From the NCBI GenBank assembly GCA_903813345.2, contig CAIIXF020000002.1, positions 13,102,150 to 13,166,149 on the forward strand: a DNA stretch of 64,000 nt. Direction: 5' to 3'. The position numbers and the translations under genes were made by a program. This document shows positions 11,701 through 24,876 of this stretch, piece after piece. Position 1 is the stretch's first letter. Every line of letters starts with the position of its first letter. This DNA comes from Owenia fusiformis (taxonomy: Eukaryota; Annelida; Polychaeta; Sabellida; Oweniidae). The notes beneath the pieces are model-generated. The model did no database searches. It saw only the letters and a program-made list of their open reading frames with translations, and had not been told where the DNA came from.

Positions 11701-13300
11701 GTTACGTTTCCATTAATAGTATACAGTGGCACATTGCCTTTAGTCCTACCCATCAGCTTTATGACGTGCATCTTTACAACGGGAATTTCAAGTTTTTGTC
11801 AGTGTAGACATAAAAAGTTGCTGTCCTCATACTCGTGCAGTTTTTGATATTTTTGATATTTTCATTGAAACTCGCAAGAAAACGGTGCTTTGAATCGAGC
11901 TCTCTACTCTTTCAAAACGTCATGTATAATCAAGACAGTTGAACTATTTATTTTTTGTCGTGAAAATATTATTTTTTTAGTTTATTTTTATTTTACAACT
12001 TTTTGGGAAAAAATGTAACAAATTTTTATTTCTCGTCATATTTATCCGATATTTTGTCATCATGAAATTCGAGATTCCTTGTAATGATTATTTTGAAATC
12101 AAATGTAATGCATTGAGTTGGTTAGATGATGAAATATTATCGCGAACTGACAACATTACGTACAGATTTATGATTTGAAATAGCTAGCCACACATACATG
12201 TACAGCACACAAAATCGAATAAAATGTTCAGGGTCTGGGAAATTAAGTGTTACGCAAAGGAATATTTTAGCAGGCTAACATTACGCACAGCTTTTGTTAT
12301 GATATGAAATAGACTAAATAGCTATGTACTATTGGAAAGCTTAGCTCGTCTTCTACAGCCTGTTTTGTCCCAGAATTGAATAAATCATTCAGGGTCTGAG
12401 AAATTAAACGACACGCAATTACCTTAAATAAATAAGTGACATATTTTCGCAGACTAACATTATGTACTAATTATAATTTCTTAGTGCCTGAATTTTGGAG
12501 AACTACCTCAGTACCCGAAGCATGCTTATCTGCTTGATTAGCCTGGATGCTCGACTTGGGCTTTGATTTTAGTGTGTTTGCAGTTTTAAGTTTCCCTTCC
12601 GTGATGATGCCTATACTATACTAGTATCCTGTCGCTATTTCTTGTCTAATCTTCCTAAAATGTGGATGATTTTCAACAATACTTACTATGAATATTATTC
12701 TACTCTTATCATACACCTTCCATTAGAAGCCTTTTTACATCACAAAATATGGTGTCGGTATAGTTTTCGGTACGACGCGCATCCGTATATCGGCGCGTCG
12801 CTATAATTCTTTTTTATTGTAAAATGTTCATCCACAATCATCCATATATATGACTGCACTGATCTATTTATTGTCCTCATAACCATGGGATTGTTTGCCA
12901 AATAACGGGGAGAATAATTACTCAAAATTAACAATACTGTATTGTTAATGGAAACTAAAAACTGTTTTTACATAGAAATAGGCTATAATTTATTTTATTT
13001 CGTACAAATGTATGATCACAGTACATGTATGTTTTTTTTGTATTTTTACAATCACTGTAGGATTTTTATGATATATTGTTAGTCCCATATTTGGATTCAT
13101 AACATCTATGTACATATATAGGCTTTGATAGCATGGCTATACAATTCATCATATATTTTAAGTAAGAATCAGAAGAGTCAGATCAAATTTCTAAAAATTG
13201 AAAATGATGTTTAGACTATTTTCGTCTCAAACACCAATCTGTGTAGTATCTATTTCCTAACAATCCAAAAAGTTATACTCAAGGAATATACAGTTCAGAG
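11701..13300. other. Gene-free stretch with diverged direct repeats
   Basis: Between 12100 and 12470 a unit with 'gaataaaatgttcagggtct' and 'cagactaacattatg'-type phrases occurs two to three times. No exon was recognised. A short perfect palindrome sits at 13331-13352. Confidence 0.4.
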
Positions 13301-13707
13301 ATTTTACATTTAGAGTTTTTTATTTTTCTATAAATGTGGATATCCACATTTATTATCTGAAACAATCAACTTGTAAATACTCAGCCCAATTTGATGAGAA
13401 ACCATTGCTTTTCAAAGACTAGATAGAACATTTTGATCTGTTACTTGCAATGTTGGTGAGTTCTCTCAAACTCTTTTTCTACCTCAAAATAAGAAGCCTC
13501 AAATCCATGGTGGAATCTTTATTTGGTACCAGAGCCATGTTACTTTATGTCAATGCATTTGGATCAACCATGTCCCTTGTCTCTTTTACAATTTGTTCTG
13601 GTGATGGGGGGGGGGGTGTTTGGATAGACTCCTCATCATAAAATTACTTATCCATGCCATGGGCAACCAGCTTAGGCAACTGTATTCAAAGCCAATTGTA
13701 AAGTTTA

Positions 13708-16700
13708 TCACGCCTGTAGGGGTTGTCTCATGTCTTTTGGTCTATTTAATTGTTGAACATTAATTTCTTTAAATTGCACAGTACTTTCCCTGGTTGGGCT
13801 ATTAATACCTGGAAATAAAAAAAATAAAGAAGTTTTAATTATATGATATATTGGAATGCGACCTTTAATATTGATTATGTAAACTTCATCTTTGGTAAAA
13901 CTCAACAAAATTGGATATGAAATCTCATTTGAATTCTGTGATGACCAGAATTAGAAGCATGACCTTTTACTTATATGATTCATAACAATGGTTCTTTCAA
14001 TTGACCTTTATTCTGCTGACTGTCATTTGTACTACATGTTTCAATCTAAATGAAAATACATTGCTTACTTTTTGGTGTTTTCATTCCATTCTTGGGTGTC
14101 TTGTTTCCCAGGCTGCTGCTTGTGTATGAAGGTTCAGGGGGTGGGGGGATTCTAGTGGCAAGCTCCCCGAGGGTAGGCTTGATGTTAAATCTTTCAGGGG
14201 CCTCCATTCTCTCATGTCGTCTGTTCTCTATATGATCATTTATTATATGTTGAGACTGTAAAGGAAAAGATAATTGATGTACATGTACATATTTCTTTAA
14301 GGTACACACTTTAAGTTTGGTCATTCACCAATTTTGCACAAGATCTGACGATCTATTGCCTGTTTAAATCTCCATCAATAGCCAGCAATCTGCCAATATA
14401 AAAAACATTGTAAATAAACAAAGTTAAAAAAATACAAAATTAAACCAATTCTATTTAATATTTATCAATTTTGTGAGCAGTCAATGATGTTAAAGGTGCA
14501 CATTTTGATCTATTTTAATCACGATGTTTACTGGAACAATTCCTTTCATGAAAGCTTTTCTGCAGGGTGTCCACAAAAAAGTATACCCAACTTAAAAGCC
14601 AGGATACCAGATTTCTGAGCAATTTTCAAAAAATTCAAAGGTAGCAGTATAAGGGCTACTTTGTCTTCCATCAAATGGTACCTAGATCATTATGTGACTG
14701 TCGTGGATGACTAAGAAATTATGACCATTATGAGAGGTGGTAAAATCAGCACTGTGCCAAGTTAGCATTCAAGCGAATGACATAGTGAATGTTTTTTTTG
14801 TGTTCAAAACATTATTAATGTTCAAATTCAAACTTGTGCCATGTTCTTTGCTTTGAAGTTGGGTATACTTTTTGAGGCCTATGGTACATTGCTTTCAGGC
14901 TTTATAATATTATAATACAAAAAACTCCTGTTACAGATATTTCTTCAAACTTTCTAATCAAACCCAAATAACAACTGCAAATATATAAAACAAAAAAACT
15001 ATGTGTACCTGTACTTGGCCTAGTAATAAACAAATCGTTACATACTGTATACGCCTTGTTAATTGACATTGTATAGATTCAAAGAAAATGAAAACGCCTT
15101 ACTTTTTGTTGGCTCAGTATAATGCTGCCATCAGCCATTATTTCTGTAGTTTTGAGATTATTCTTTACTGCCTGGGAAGCTGTTGACCTTGCATGCATAG
15201 GAAGCTTAGCCTGGTAAGCTCTGTCTGTGAAATCTATCTCATGCTCTGGATTCATTTTCTTAACCCTATTATAAATTATTAATTGCAAATTTTACAAAGA
15301 TTGCAAAAGATCAAAATATTGAACATGAATATACATGTAAACCTGCAAATTGTAAATCATATGTTGACTGAATAAAATCAATCTTTCATGTTATTGTAAA
15401 GAAGCCAAACAGATAATGTATTATTCGCGGTAGTATCTCTTCGGGACGTATCGAAACCACTCCGACCCGAAAAACCGTTAATTTGAATTTAAAACCTACC
15501 CCAGTGTTTGAAAATCAAGGATTGTGAGTCTCACACTTCACCGTTTTTCTTCATACTTGTTCCGTACAAAGCTTCACAGAAATACCTTTCAGTCGATACA
15601 TTGTTTTCGTGTACAAAGTACCTCGTTTTAGCGGCGTTTTAGTCCCCAGCTGTGAGATAAAGCAAATTTTCATAACTTTCAACTGTAAGTCAAGTTATCT
15701 CGCCAGTCTTTTACCCATTCTCGCCCATAATTTCAGAATGGACTCCCATTACAACCTTCCATCGCTACGTCTTGATTTTTGGGCATCAAACGCAGCAGTT
15801 TCTAAATCATCCACACATCTCTTCAAATTTGACCAATACGTCCCGTCATCTTCCACTACGCCCCGCCGAGTCTATCACTATACACGTAGAGTTGCATTCT
15901 AAAACAATTTGTCCATCGATGTGTCCGTTTGTAGGTTGCCATTGTCGATTCTAAATACCAATCGGATTGTGTTTTAAGATTTACCCATTCTTGTCCATTT
16001 TCAATATACCTATAATAGGGTGGTCCAAAATCTCCCTAAAATTTAGATTTCCCGATATTGCAATATAAAGATTTTAATTACTGAACAATTGAAAATATTT
16101 TTAAGAAACGTTTAAAGTGCCCTATCCTTGAAAAAATGTTAAAATGCGAAAGGATGGGTGATGTCAATTATATTATTTTCAGCATAACGTTAGAAACATG
16201 TATCATTTTATATGGTACACGTTTCACAATGTAATCCAATGGAATCATACAGAAGAAAGGTTGACAAACAACAGTTAAAATCTTTATATTACATTATCAG
16301 ACCAAGTCAGTAAATGTTGTTTATATACCAATTAGTGTTGTATGATGATGCATTCTTTATATGAATCTAGAAACGTTTTTGTGCCAATATTGCTCAATTT
16401 TGATAACATCTCCGTTATTTTGAAATTAAGCGTGGCAACGTTTCCCGATGGATTTAGCTAAAAAAAAGTGGTGCCTGTAGGGTTATTGAAAATCATACAT
16501 GATGAAGAAGAAATACATATTCCTGAAATACAACAGTTTAATTTTGAGTTATAAACCATTTATGAAAACGGCATATTTGTCAAAATTACCAAAAACTTCA
16601 AGTGAGACGCGTGGCAAAATTTCCCAGGGGTCTAGAGTGGAAATATTTGTACCAAGAGTCAATTTGTAACTAGAATCTATCACATGACATGTGATGTCAT

Positions 16701-19014
16701 GATTTTCATGATGACAGATTTTTGGAAACTTTTGCAGATTTGGACAACCCTAACCTATAACTTTGTTGAACCTGAAGAAACGTATCAACTTTTTGTTAAA
16801 TAAAGATAGCAAATTCAGCTGTCTACTGTACCTAACTTGTACTTTTTGCTAGTACTCAGATTGATGGATATTCTGTCGTATGACATGCGACAAACATAAC
16901 AATTCTCATGGATTTACATGGGAATGTCGATTTTCAAAAATTCATCTGATTTATCATCAATTTCCGATCTATTGTAATTGAGGAATAACATCAAGAAAAT
17001 TACACAACGATGAACAAAATGTTTTAGAATACAACTCCACGTTTGTAGTCATAGACTCGGCGGGGCGTAGTGGAAGGTGACGGGACGTATTAGTCAAATT
17101 TGAAGAGATGTGTGGATGATTTAGAAACTGCTGCGTTTGATGCCCAAAAATCAAAACGTAGCGATGGAAGGTTGTAATGGGAGTCCATTCTGAAATTATG
17201 AGCGAGAATGGGTAAAAGACTGGCGAGATAACTTGACTGACAGTTGAAAGTTATGAAAATTTGCTTTATCTCGCAGCTGGGGACCAAAACGCCGCTAAAA
17301 CGAGGTACTTTGTACACGAAAACAATGTATCGACTGAAAGGTATTTCTGTGAAGCTTTGTACGGAACAAATTTGAAGAAAAACGGTGAAGTGTGAGACTC
17401 ACAATCCTTGATTTTCAAACACTGGGGTAGGTTTTAAATTCAAATTAACGGTTTTTCGGGACGGAGTGGTTTCGATACGTCCCGAAGAGATACTACCGCG
17501 TGTGCATACAAAGATATAAATCTACATTCTGCACTAATTCAGTGCAGCTTTGCACCATATTAAAAGTAGGATAAAAGAATACACATTTAATCTAAATAAT
17601 CTTTAATTATAGAGATGTTAGTTCACAAATATTTGAACTCACTCTCTGTTTGTCAATATATTGTATATTCTTTCCACAAGAAGTTGGGCAGCTCCTTCCT
17701 TGCAGTGAATCGTTCCCTCAAGAAGTTCTTCTTCAATATCAAGTTTGTGTCTTTTGATGAACTGAAAATAAATAAACAATACACTTAGGCTACACACAAA
17801 TACATTATTCATGTAATACTCAGGGGGTTATCCAGCTTTCAGTTAAGGGGAGGGGGGTGCAATCACCAAAAATTTTTTTGTTTGTTTTAGTCAGGGGGTG
17901 CGATTGTGGCATAAACAAGCCAAAAATAAGATTTATTTTGAATTTTACAAAAACTTCCTTCAAAATTGAGCTAGAATAAGAAGCATTTTAAAGGTATTTT
18001 TCTTCTATCTCATGGTTTTATTTTTATTTGTTATGTTCACAAACTCAAAGCTGAAGAGTGTTGTTGGATTCATGAATTGCTTATAGATATTTCAATTGAA
18101 TGAACTTACAATTTTAAGCAAGGACCAATTCCTCTGTTTAGAATCTAATGATGTCCCGTTGTTATATGAGTGCATCTGGATTTCTTGAGGATAATACCAG
18201 GAAAATATCTCAGCAACTAAATATCCATTTGTTAGATCCCTAAAATTTAAATATTTTTTAATATTCATAAGGTATATAATCCTTTTCTGAACTAAAACAT
18301 GATGTAATGATAATTTAAGATTTACATGTATCTAAAAAATGAAATACATGGTTCAGCTTTGTTCTTGTTTATCTAGAAAGCCAATTAAATGGTTCAGTTT
18401 AATCCCAGGGGTCAGTCACATCAGTGTCTGATACCTGCCCTGGTCATATATTAAAGAAAGTGTAGCTTAATGGGTCCAGGAGACTGGGCATGTACATGTA
18501 AGTCATGGCTGTGATGCCATATATGCAATGTTGATGTGAAAGAGTCAGTCGGCTCCGTAGCTGAAGTGGTATAGGGCACCTGACATGTAATTGAGAGGTT
18601 GTGGGTGCATTTCCAACCAGGTTGGAGTGTCTTTTTCACATCAGACCTTAGCATAGGGTTTGATCCGTATGTTTTCGGATTAACTAATTTTCCACGTACA
18701 TGGAGGAATAGACTATGCACAGAATTCAAGCCTAGTCGCGGGTCACAAGATATGTCACTGACATTGTCAGATAAGAAGTAAGGCCATGTGACTAGGTTTA
18801 ATTTGTTTAACTGAACACTCACATGAAAAATAGGCCTAAATAAATGATTGTTTTTCAGTGATTTCACTTGAGTTTTGACAGTCAATGGTGAATGATGATT
18901 GAATGGGAATTCCTTTCTAATTAAGACATATACGTACCATTTTGGAGTTTTAACTTGCCACGTGAGATCCAAACTCTGTATCCAACGTGTAACTTCCCTT
19001 GGTAAACCAGACAT
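13708..19014 (-). CDS. SPATA4: SPATA4 orthologue, complete, six exons
   Basis: Exons (minus): 19014-18938, 18239-18110, 17761-17643, 15265-15103, 14255-14069, 13808-13708. All introns are GT-AG and phases join without a break, giving 258 residues. The start MSGLPREVTRWIQSLDL followed by DLTNGYLVAEIFSWYYP is the CH-like (DUF1042) domain of SPATA4. Later conserved blocks are DFTDRAYQAKLPMHARSTAS (exon 4) and RMEAPERFNIKPTLGEL (exon 5); the tail is Pro/Lys-rich. Human SPATA4 is about 305 residues, so this one is somewhat short. SPATA4 is testis-expressed in vertebrates, and CH-domain relatives bind microtubules of cilia and flagella; a ciliary role here is inference. Introns contain a SINE, a Tc1-type MITE and a 2.1-kb foldback element. 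A possible polyadenylation signal lies at 13349-13354. Confidence 0.93.
14565..14883. mobile_element. Small Tc1/mariner-type MITE in SPATA4 intron 4
   Basis: The left end GCAGGGTGTCCACAAAAAAG plus 'tatacccaactt' is mirrored at the right by 'aagttgggtatactttttga'. About 320 bp, no coding capacity. The outermost right bases are diverged. Confidence 0.6.
15426..17500. mobile_element. 2.1-kb foldback element in SPATA4 intron 3
   Basis: Begins CGCGGTAGTATCTCTTCGGG and ends with its inverse. The inverted arms are about 490 bp (15426-15920 and 17006-17500) and highly similar. Each arm contains an open frame starting MYKVPRFSGVLVPSC (97 residues at 15609-15902 on the plus strand; 75 residues at 17317-17090 on the minus strand). 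The ~1.1-kb centre shares a segment with 11545-11700. No transposase was recognised; the family is unknown. Confidence 0.85.
18551..18780 (+). mobile_element. tRNA-derived SINE in SPATA4 intron 1
   Basis: The head resembles a tRNA gene: GTAGCTGAAGTGGTATAGGG matches an A box and, about 40 bases on, GGTTGTGGGTGCATTTCC matches a degenerate B box. It continues into a non-tRNA body. Because the acceptor stem does not pair and the B box is degraded, this is a SINE rather than a functional tRNA. Confidence 0.6.
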
Positions 19015-19325
19015 TTTGGCAGAGTCGATTAGAGTAGCTAAATATTTTGAAAATTAATTCACATTTGTTGACTGTTTCCTAACAACAGACTATGAATAGT
19101 TTTCAGAAATCTGATTGGCTTACACTCTAGATGAACAATTTATATTTGGCACGTCATGTGAATTTTCTCTACTTCCGGCTAACATTTCGGAAAATGATTT
19201 TTTCTAGTTTTTAGTTCATTTTAACGTTTAAAGTACTAAGGTAAGTATTTTATACACTCTTTGAAATAATTTCCCCGCATGGTGGGTGGATCTTATTCAT
19301 TTCCGTCCTCATCTACATACTGTAT

Positions 19326-21354
19326 ACTCTGTTAAGCATGATAAAAGGCAAGAAGTTTAGTTAGAAATAAAAGAGTTATCTAATGAATGGGACCCTTACA
19401 TGGCTCCTAAAAGGTAGAAGACACTAAATGGTGTAACACTATAAGCTGAATTTTGTCCACATAGAGCATGTGCACAATACTAAAGACATGTAAAATTGAA
19501 CTGTCAAAATAATAGAAATTACTCACCAGCTCGCCTCTACCGGAAGTTATGATACGTTATGGTGTAACTACGGTAATTAATTTTAAAATATTGAAAAAAT
19601 CAACAACATTCAATTTCTAGGGTGTACAACCATTTTCGATCGAATTTGCCGATATAATAACAATATTTTTTAGTTCCCCTAGGCTATATATAAACTTCAT
19701 CAATACACAGTATATTCAACATAGGTTTTGCTTCTCGATTTTTAAATATCACTATGCAAAGACAGGGACTCATTTTAGGTAAAATCATTGCTTCACCAAT
19801 GAAAATTAAAGGGAACGTTAGCTCACAAAATAAATCAATCTATTACAATGTTAAGTATATGATTTGAAAGATTGTCTGGATTATATGTGTGATCGATTGA
19901 TGCATAAACAAACATATTCATTTCAACTTGCAGACCTCCATTCTGGCTCGTGTATAGGCCTAAGACGCCATATTGCCTTATGTATTGTACTGCCCATGCG
20001 TGCATACTTAATGTGTGACGTCACATCGACAGAGATCAGCGATCAAGTTTGACTAAAAAATTAAAAGATCCACACTTAACAGCACAAAAATGATATCAAT
20101 GATCGCCTATTTCATATCAAATAAGTGTAGGATGTAAGGTTTAACATTTTTCATGTTATTTAGTATTTACAGAAGCAGAGCTTGTAAAGAAACCAAGTTT
20201 TAAATTCCGATTTTGACTGTTGACAAATATAAAGAAAAGAGAGAAAGAGGCGACTTGTTAGAAACAATGACATGAAATTGTGAATAAAAAAGATATTATT
20301 GTGGGTTTTATTTTTAAGAGTTCATCAAATACACTCATGTGTATTAATTTAAATATGTATTGTAATACCTCTCAGCTCTACCAAGGATTATAAAAACTGA
20401 TCGAAATGGCTTCGTTTTTAAAGTATAAAAGACACTACCCTACCCGGAAGTAGTATAACATGTATATTGTAAACTGTAAATCACATGAATTGGCTGATGC
20501 AATCAGGATGTGACTAGTACAAAGTAACTATGATGCAATCAGGATATGACTTGTGCAAAATAATTGGCTTCACCTAGAATTCGCTCTTTGCTCTTTAGCA
20601 TAACATGAAGACATGTTTTGTGTTTAAGCAGCTAGATTCAAATACAAACTAAATGAATAAAACATAAACCAACCATCATTTGTTCCAATCATGGCGATTT
20701 TTCAAGGAAATATGTGTAACTGAATGTAAATCAACAGCGGAGCTCTTCAATTATGAGGTGAGAAAAATGTAAAAATAAAAACAAAAATAAATCTCACAGA
20801 ATAGAGCTATTTATACGATTCTAAGTACATTTTAAGTGCTCCATACATTAATGTAAGTATAAAAGCCATAAACCTCAACTGGGAAGCACTTTCCAACTAT
20901 TTTTACGGCTTGAATTGTAAGAAAATGGCACTTATCTCAAAAATGGAAATTTGAAAGCTCAATTTATTGTGAAGATGAAGTTTATATATATCTGTATATG
21001 GGGGTGCGAATATATAGTCATAGCATGGGCTAATTCGCTTAAAAATGGCGATATATACCTCAGAACTTGTATTTTGTGATTTTTTCAATATTTTAAAATT
21101 AATTACCGTAGTTACACCATAACGTATCATAACTTCCGGAAGAGGCGAGCTGGTAAGTATATTTCAGTTCTTTTGACAGTTCAATTTTACATGTCTTAAG
21201 TATTGTGCACATGTTCTATGTGGACAAAATTCAGCTTATAGTGTTACACCATTTAGTGTCTTCTACCTTTTAGGAGCCATGTAAGGGTCCCATTCATTAG
21301 ATAACTCTTTTATTTCTAACTAAACTTCTTGCCTTTTATCATGCTTAACAGAGT
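19326..21354. mobile_element. 2.0-kb foldback element
   Basis: Inverted arms of about 277 bp (19326-19602 and 21078-21354) begin ACTCTGTTAAGCATGATAAA. The 1.5-kb centre has no recognised coding sequence. No clear target duplication was found, so the exact ends are approximate. Confidence 0.8.
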
Positions 21355-21411
21355 GTAGTATACAAGATATTCCCAAGCTTGATTTTTTCCCCGGATTTTT
21401 TCGTACTCGGC

Positions 21412-22138
21412 CTAAGTTCTTCGCCAGCTAAATGTCACTGGACTTTTTTGCAAAAAACCTTCCAAAAAGTAACAGTCGCATTTATTCACATTGTCGTACT
21501 TACAAAATGATCCACCGCCTAACTTATGCACCATCGAACTCTGTAATATTGTACACGTAACTGTTAATTACCGTATATTCCCATAGAAAACTGGGCTTGC
21601 TTTTCAACATTTCAAGCGAAAATTCTCTACGGAGCTTTTGTTTTTCTGACGTAATTTCTTCTAAGAGATCGGTGACGTGATAGGTTCAGTTCATCTTATT
21701 TCGAAAGGGGTGTCATCTATTTAGAATATTTATTTTCATCTTGTCCAGTCCTATATACAACCTGCCCTTATCCTTTTTGTTTGTAAAACCACGTAGTAAT
21801 GTTGAAATTATGGAATAGATTCTCTGAGAGTGGCGACATGTCTGCATCTCTACCATCTTGCGTTTGACACCCCTCGTTTTGGGCGAGTCCAAGTAAACCG
21901 CACATCCGGGTGATTAGAAAATATACATTTTTCAAGATAATTCAAGCGGTGAGACAGATTACTCTGGTCAAACTGAGTTTTTGACAAAAATTTATGAAAG
22001 AATCAATAAAAGGTTAGTGATATACATTAGGCGGATGCCAAAAATTAAACATGGCGCCAATTTGAAACTTCAGAATGCCTTCTGTGATTCAAAATCACAA
22101 AAAAAGTCGAGTGACATTTTAGCTGGCGAAGAACTTAG
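21412..22138. mobile_element. MITE with CTAAGTTCTTCGCCAGCT ends
   Basis: About 40-bp terminal inverted repeats starting CTAAGTTCTTCGCCAGCTAA and containing 'aatgtcactggactttttt'. A related copy lies at 51484-51997. Non-coding, about 730 bp. Confidence 0.75.
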
Positions 22139-23158
22139 ACTATATCCTCTAGTCTGAAATTTTTTTGAAATTTGGAATGAAAATATTCAGACTTTAGCCC
22201 ACATACTGATGTATACCATGGGCTTTCAAATAGAAGGGTAGGCAACTTCCCATATTTCAGACATAAACATTGCCTTTGGGTTTTCAAAATTGGAGAATGT
22301 ACACATTCCAAGAAAATCTTTTTTTGTACTTTTTATGTATGATTAAAGAAATAACTCGAAAATAAAAACATGATTAACTTCATACATAATACATGATAAT
22401 CTAATAAAAAATGGAATTCATCATAATTATGACAATACACAAAGTGAAAATTCTCCCACAAATTATGTTTTTATTGGAATGTGTTCTTGAATAATTACCC
22501 ACAGTGCAATACTTGAAAGAGAACCTCTTATTTTTATTGGTCTTTTTTGTTTACTTTTACATGAGATTGAATATATTTAATGCTTTAATATTGAAAATTG
22601 ATTTATATTCTAAATTATACTAAAACATATATATTTGATATCTAATACTTTATGAAATATTACCATAAAAGGGAAGCATGGCATTGCTCATTTTTGAAAG
22701 TCTAATGCTTATTACACAGAGTTGCATACCCTTCTAATTGAAAATCCATGTGTATACTAACAATCTCACAATAAAATAATCAATTATGATGATTTAGGTA
22801 TTTCCTGAGAATTCAGTCTATTGATCATGATGTCCCTCCTGTGGGAAAAAACAGGAAATTTCCTGCACACCATTATCAATTCAAGGAAACTTCACTTCCA
22901 AAAAATAAGCATATTAACAATTCAATTAAGTAGTAAGGTACAAATGCTATAAAAAGTAACACATCATATTGTTAAATGGAAATAAAGCTAGTAAGTTAGT
23001 AACAAATATGCAAATTAATTTACCCAATCGGCCATTTTGAATGGCACTTCCTATGTAAACAAATAATTCTCAATCCCAAATTTTAACATAGGTGGGCTAT
23101 AGTCTGAATATTTTCATTCCAAATTTCAAAAAAATATCAGGCTAGAGGATATAGTCTA
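22136..23158. mobile_element. MITE with TAGACTATATCCTCTAG ends
   Basis: About 80-bp inverted repeats (22136-22225 and 23080-23158). It abuts and slightly overlaps the preceding element. A fragment of the same family is at 54068-54220. Non-coding, 1.0 kb. Confidence 0.8.
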
Positions 23159-23588
23159 GGAATTACCCCCACAAAGTCTATGTGTTAAATAAATAGATGT
23201 CACTAATTAATGATTTAAATTTGGGGTTCTTGATATGCAGGGGTGACAGGATCCAGTATCATCAGTTCAGGGTATCATATAATGATATTGCATCAATCTA
23301 ACAATTAAAACAATTAAATCTAAGTTTAGTGTTTGGAATAACCCCTATGTTAGTGTTCGGATTTACCCCCCAAAAAGACTCCTGTTCGGAATTACCCCCC
23401 TCAAATATTTTGTAGTAAAAATGGTATAACCCAGATTTTTTTTACAATTTTTCGTAATTTTTTTCTGCATATGCATTCTACAGTGGATAATACACATAAT
23501 ATATATGGAATCATAGCATAGATGTGCAGTACAGCCAAGCTAACTACATTTTTTGATGGGGGTGTTTAGAAATAGCGACTCTATATAT

Positions 23589-24876
23589 CTAGAGTCTATT
23601 TCGTGGTCTGACTGCGTCGGCAGAACTTGAAAAATAAGATTTACCTGAAGAAGGCTAGAAGACACATTTCAATGAAACGCTATCACCTTTGTCGCGTCAA
23701 CTATAGAGCAATTAGCACAATATCCAAGAGGTAAATTATGGACTGTGAAAATGAATGATTTCCTAGTAAGTTCAGGAAGTTCCTCAATACGATAAATTAC
23801 CAAACATTTGAAAAAATTGAATGTTTGTTTGTTGATTTTATAATACATGCTTGTATTCTTCTATACTTTGGTCTAAATTATAAAGCTAACAAACAGATCC
23901 TACTGTATTAATAGACTAATACAGCAGATGACCCATTCATACTTTCCATGCAGCATTTCATTCAGACCAATAGTTCAACTGTAGATCATGCAGTTCCTTC
24001 TATCTTAGAACAGGCCATCCTCTTCTGCCCTGTCCTAAACCCATCTGCAAAAGACCGCAAAACTTTCTTTTCTAATATTTTAATTATTTTTTTCATCAGA
24101 CATGGTTTGATGACATGTCACAAAATTAAAGTTCAAGGTCAATACATTATTTCGTGATAGGGGCAACGCCGTCCCAGAAGTAAATACGAGGAAAATGGAA
24201 AAGTCCAAAAAGCATTAACACAAAGGAGTGGTATCGATATGGTGAACTTTTTGAACATTCGTTTCTCTTAAACCAGTCATAAAAATCTAAAGAACACATT
24301 GTCAATTTAATGGTCATCTTTTGAATGGTAACAATATTATTTGAAAAATATATATTTACTTTCATCTATATTGTTTTAGAAAACACATTATTTTTTGAAT
24401 ACTATTTTAAAATCAACCAAAAATTCCTTTGTATAATATTAAGAGGTCTAAAACATGTTGTATAATGCTATTTTGTTCCAACAAGGTTTGGAAAGACATT
24501 TTATTTCATTCTCAAGAATTGGTAGAAAGGAGCAAAAACAATTGCACTGAAAAAAACAAAAAATGTTAACAAAAACAGTGATATAAAATATTTCTAGATA
24601 ATTTTCGCATTTAATTGTTGTCAATCAGTCAACATTACATAAAATACCATGTTTTTTACAGAATGTTTTCAATAATTAAGAGAAAAATATTGTTGAATTC
24701 AGTTCACCATATCGATACATATCCTTTCAATCAAGTACTGTGCAAAACAAAGCTGATATGGTTTCATTGAAATTTGTGTCCTTAAACCTCTAGAGAGTAT
24801 GTAAGACTCCTAATCTTCAGGTAAATCTTATTTTTCAAGTTCTACCGACGCAGTCAGGCCACGGAATAGACTCTAG
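23589..24876. mobile_element. MITE with CTAGAGTCTATTTCGTGG ends
   Basis: Inverted ends of about 100 bp: CTAGAGTCTATTTCGTGGTC on the left and the inverse on the right, both followed inward by 'gaacttgaaaaataagattt'. The interior carries a second inverted pair ('caccatatcgatac' against 'gtatcgatatggtg'). No transposase was seen. Confidence 0.8.

Noticed and set aside
13331-13352. 22-bp perfect palindrome as a regulatory site
   Set aside because: Single occurrence, downstream of SPATA4, with no known factor; kept only as a note.
14046-14324. Whole 92-codon frame as a single-exon gene
   Set aside because: Only 14255-14069 is coding (SPATA4 exon 5); the edges are intron.
18551-18640. Functional tRNA gene
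   Set aside because: Acceptor stem does not pair and the B box is degenerate; better explained as a SINE head.
18451-18937. Extension of the SPATA4 first exon into a 187-codon open frame
   Set aside because: A consensus GTACGT donor at 18937 joins in phase to the conserved NGYLVAEIFSWYYP exon; the rest of the frame is intron and SINE sequence.
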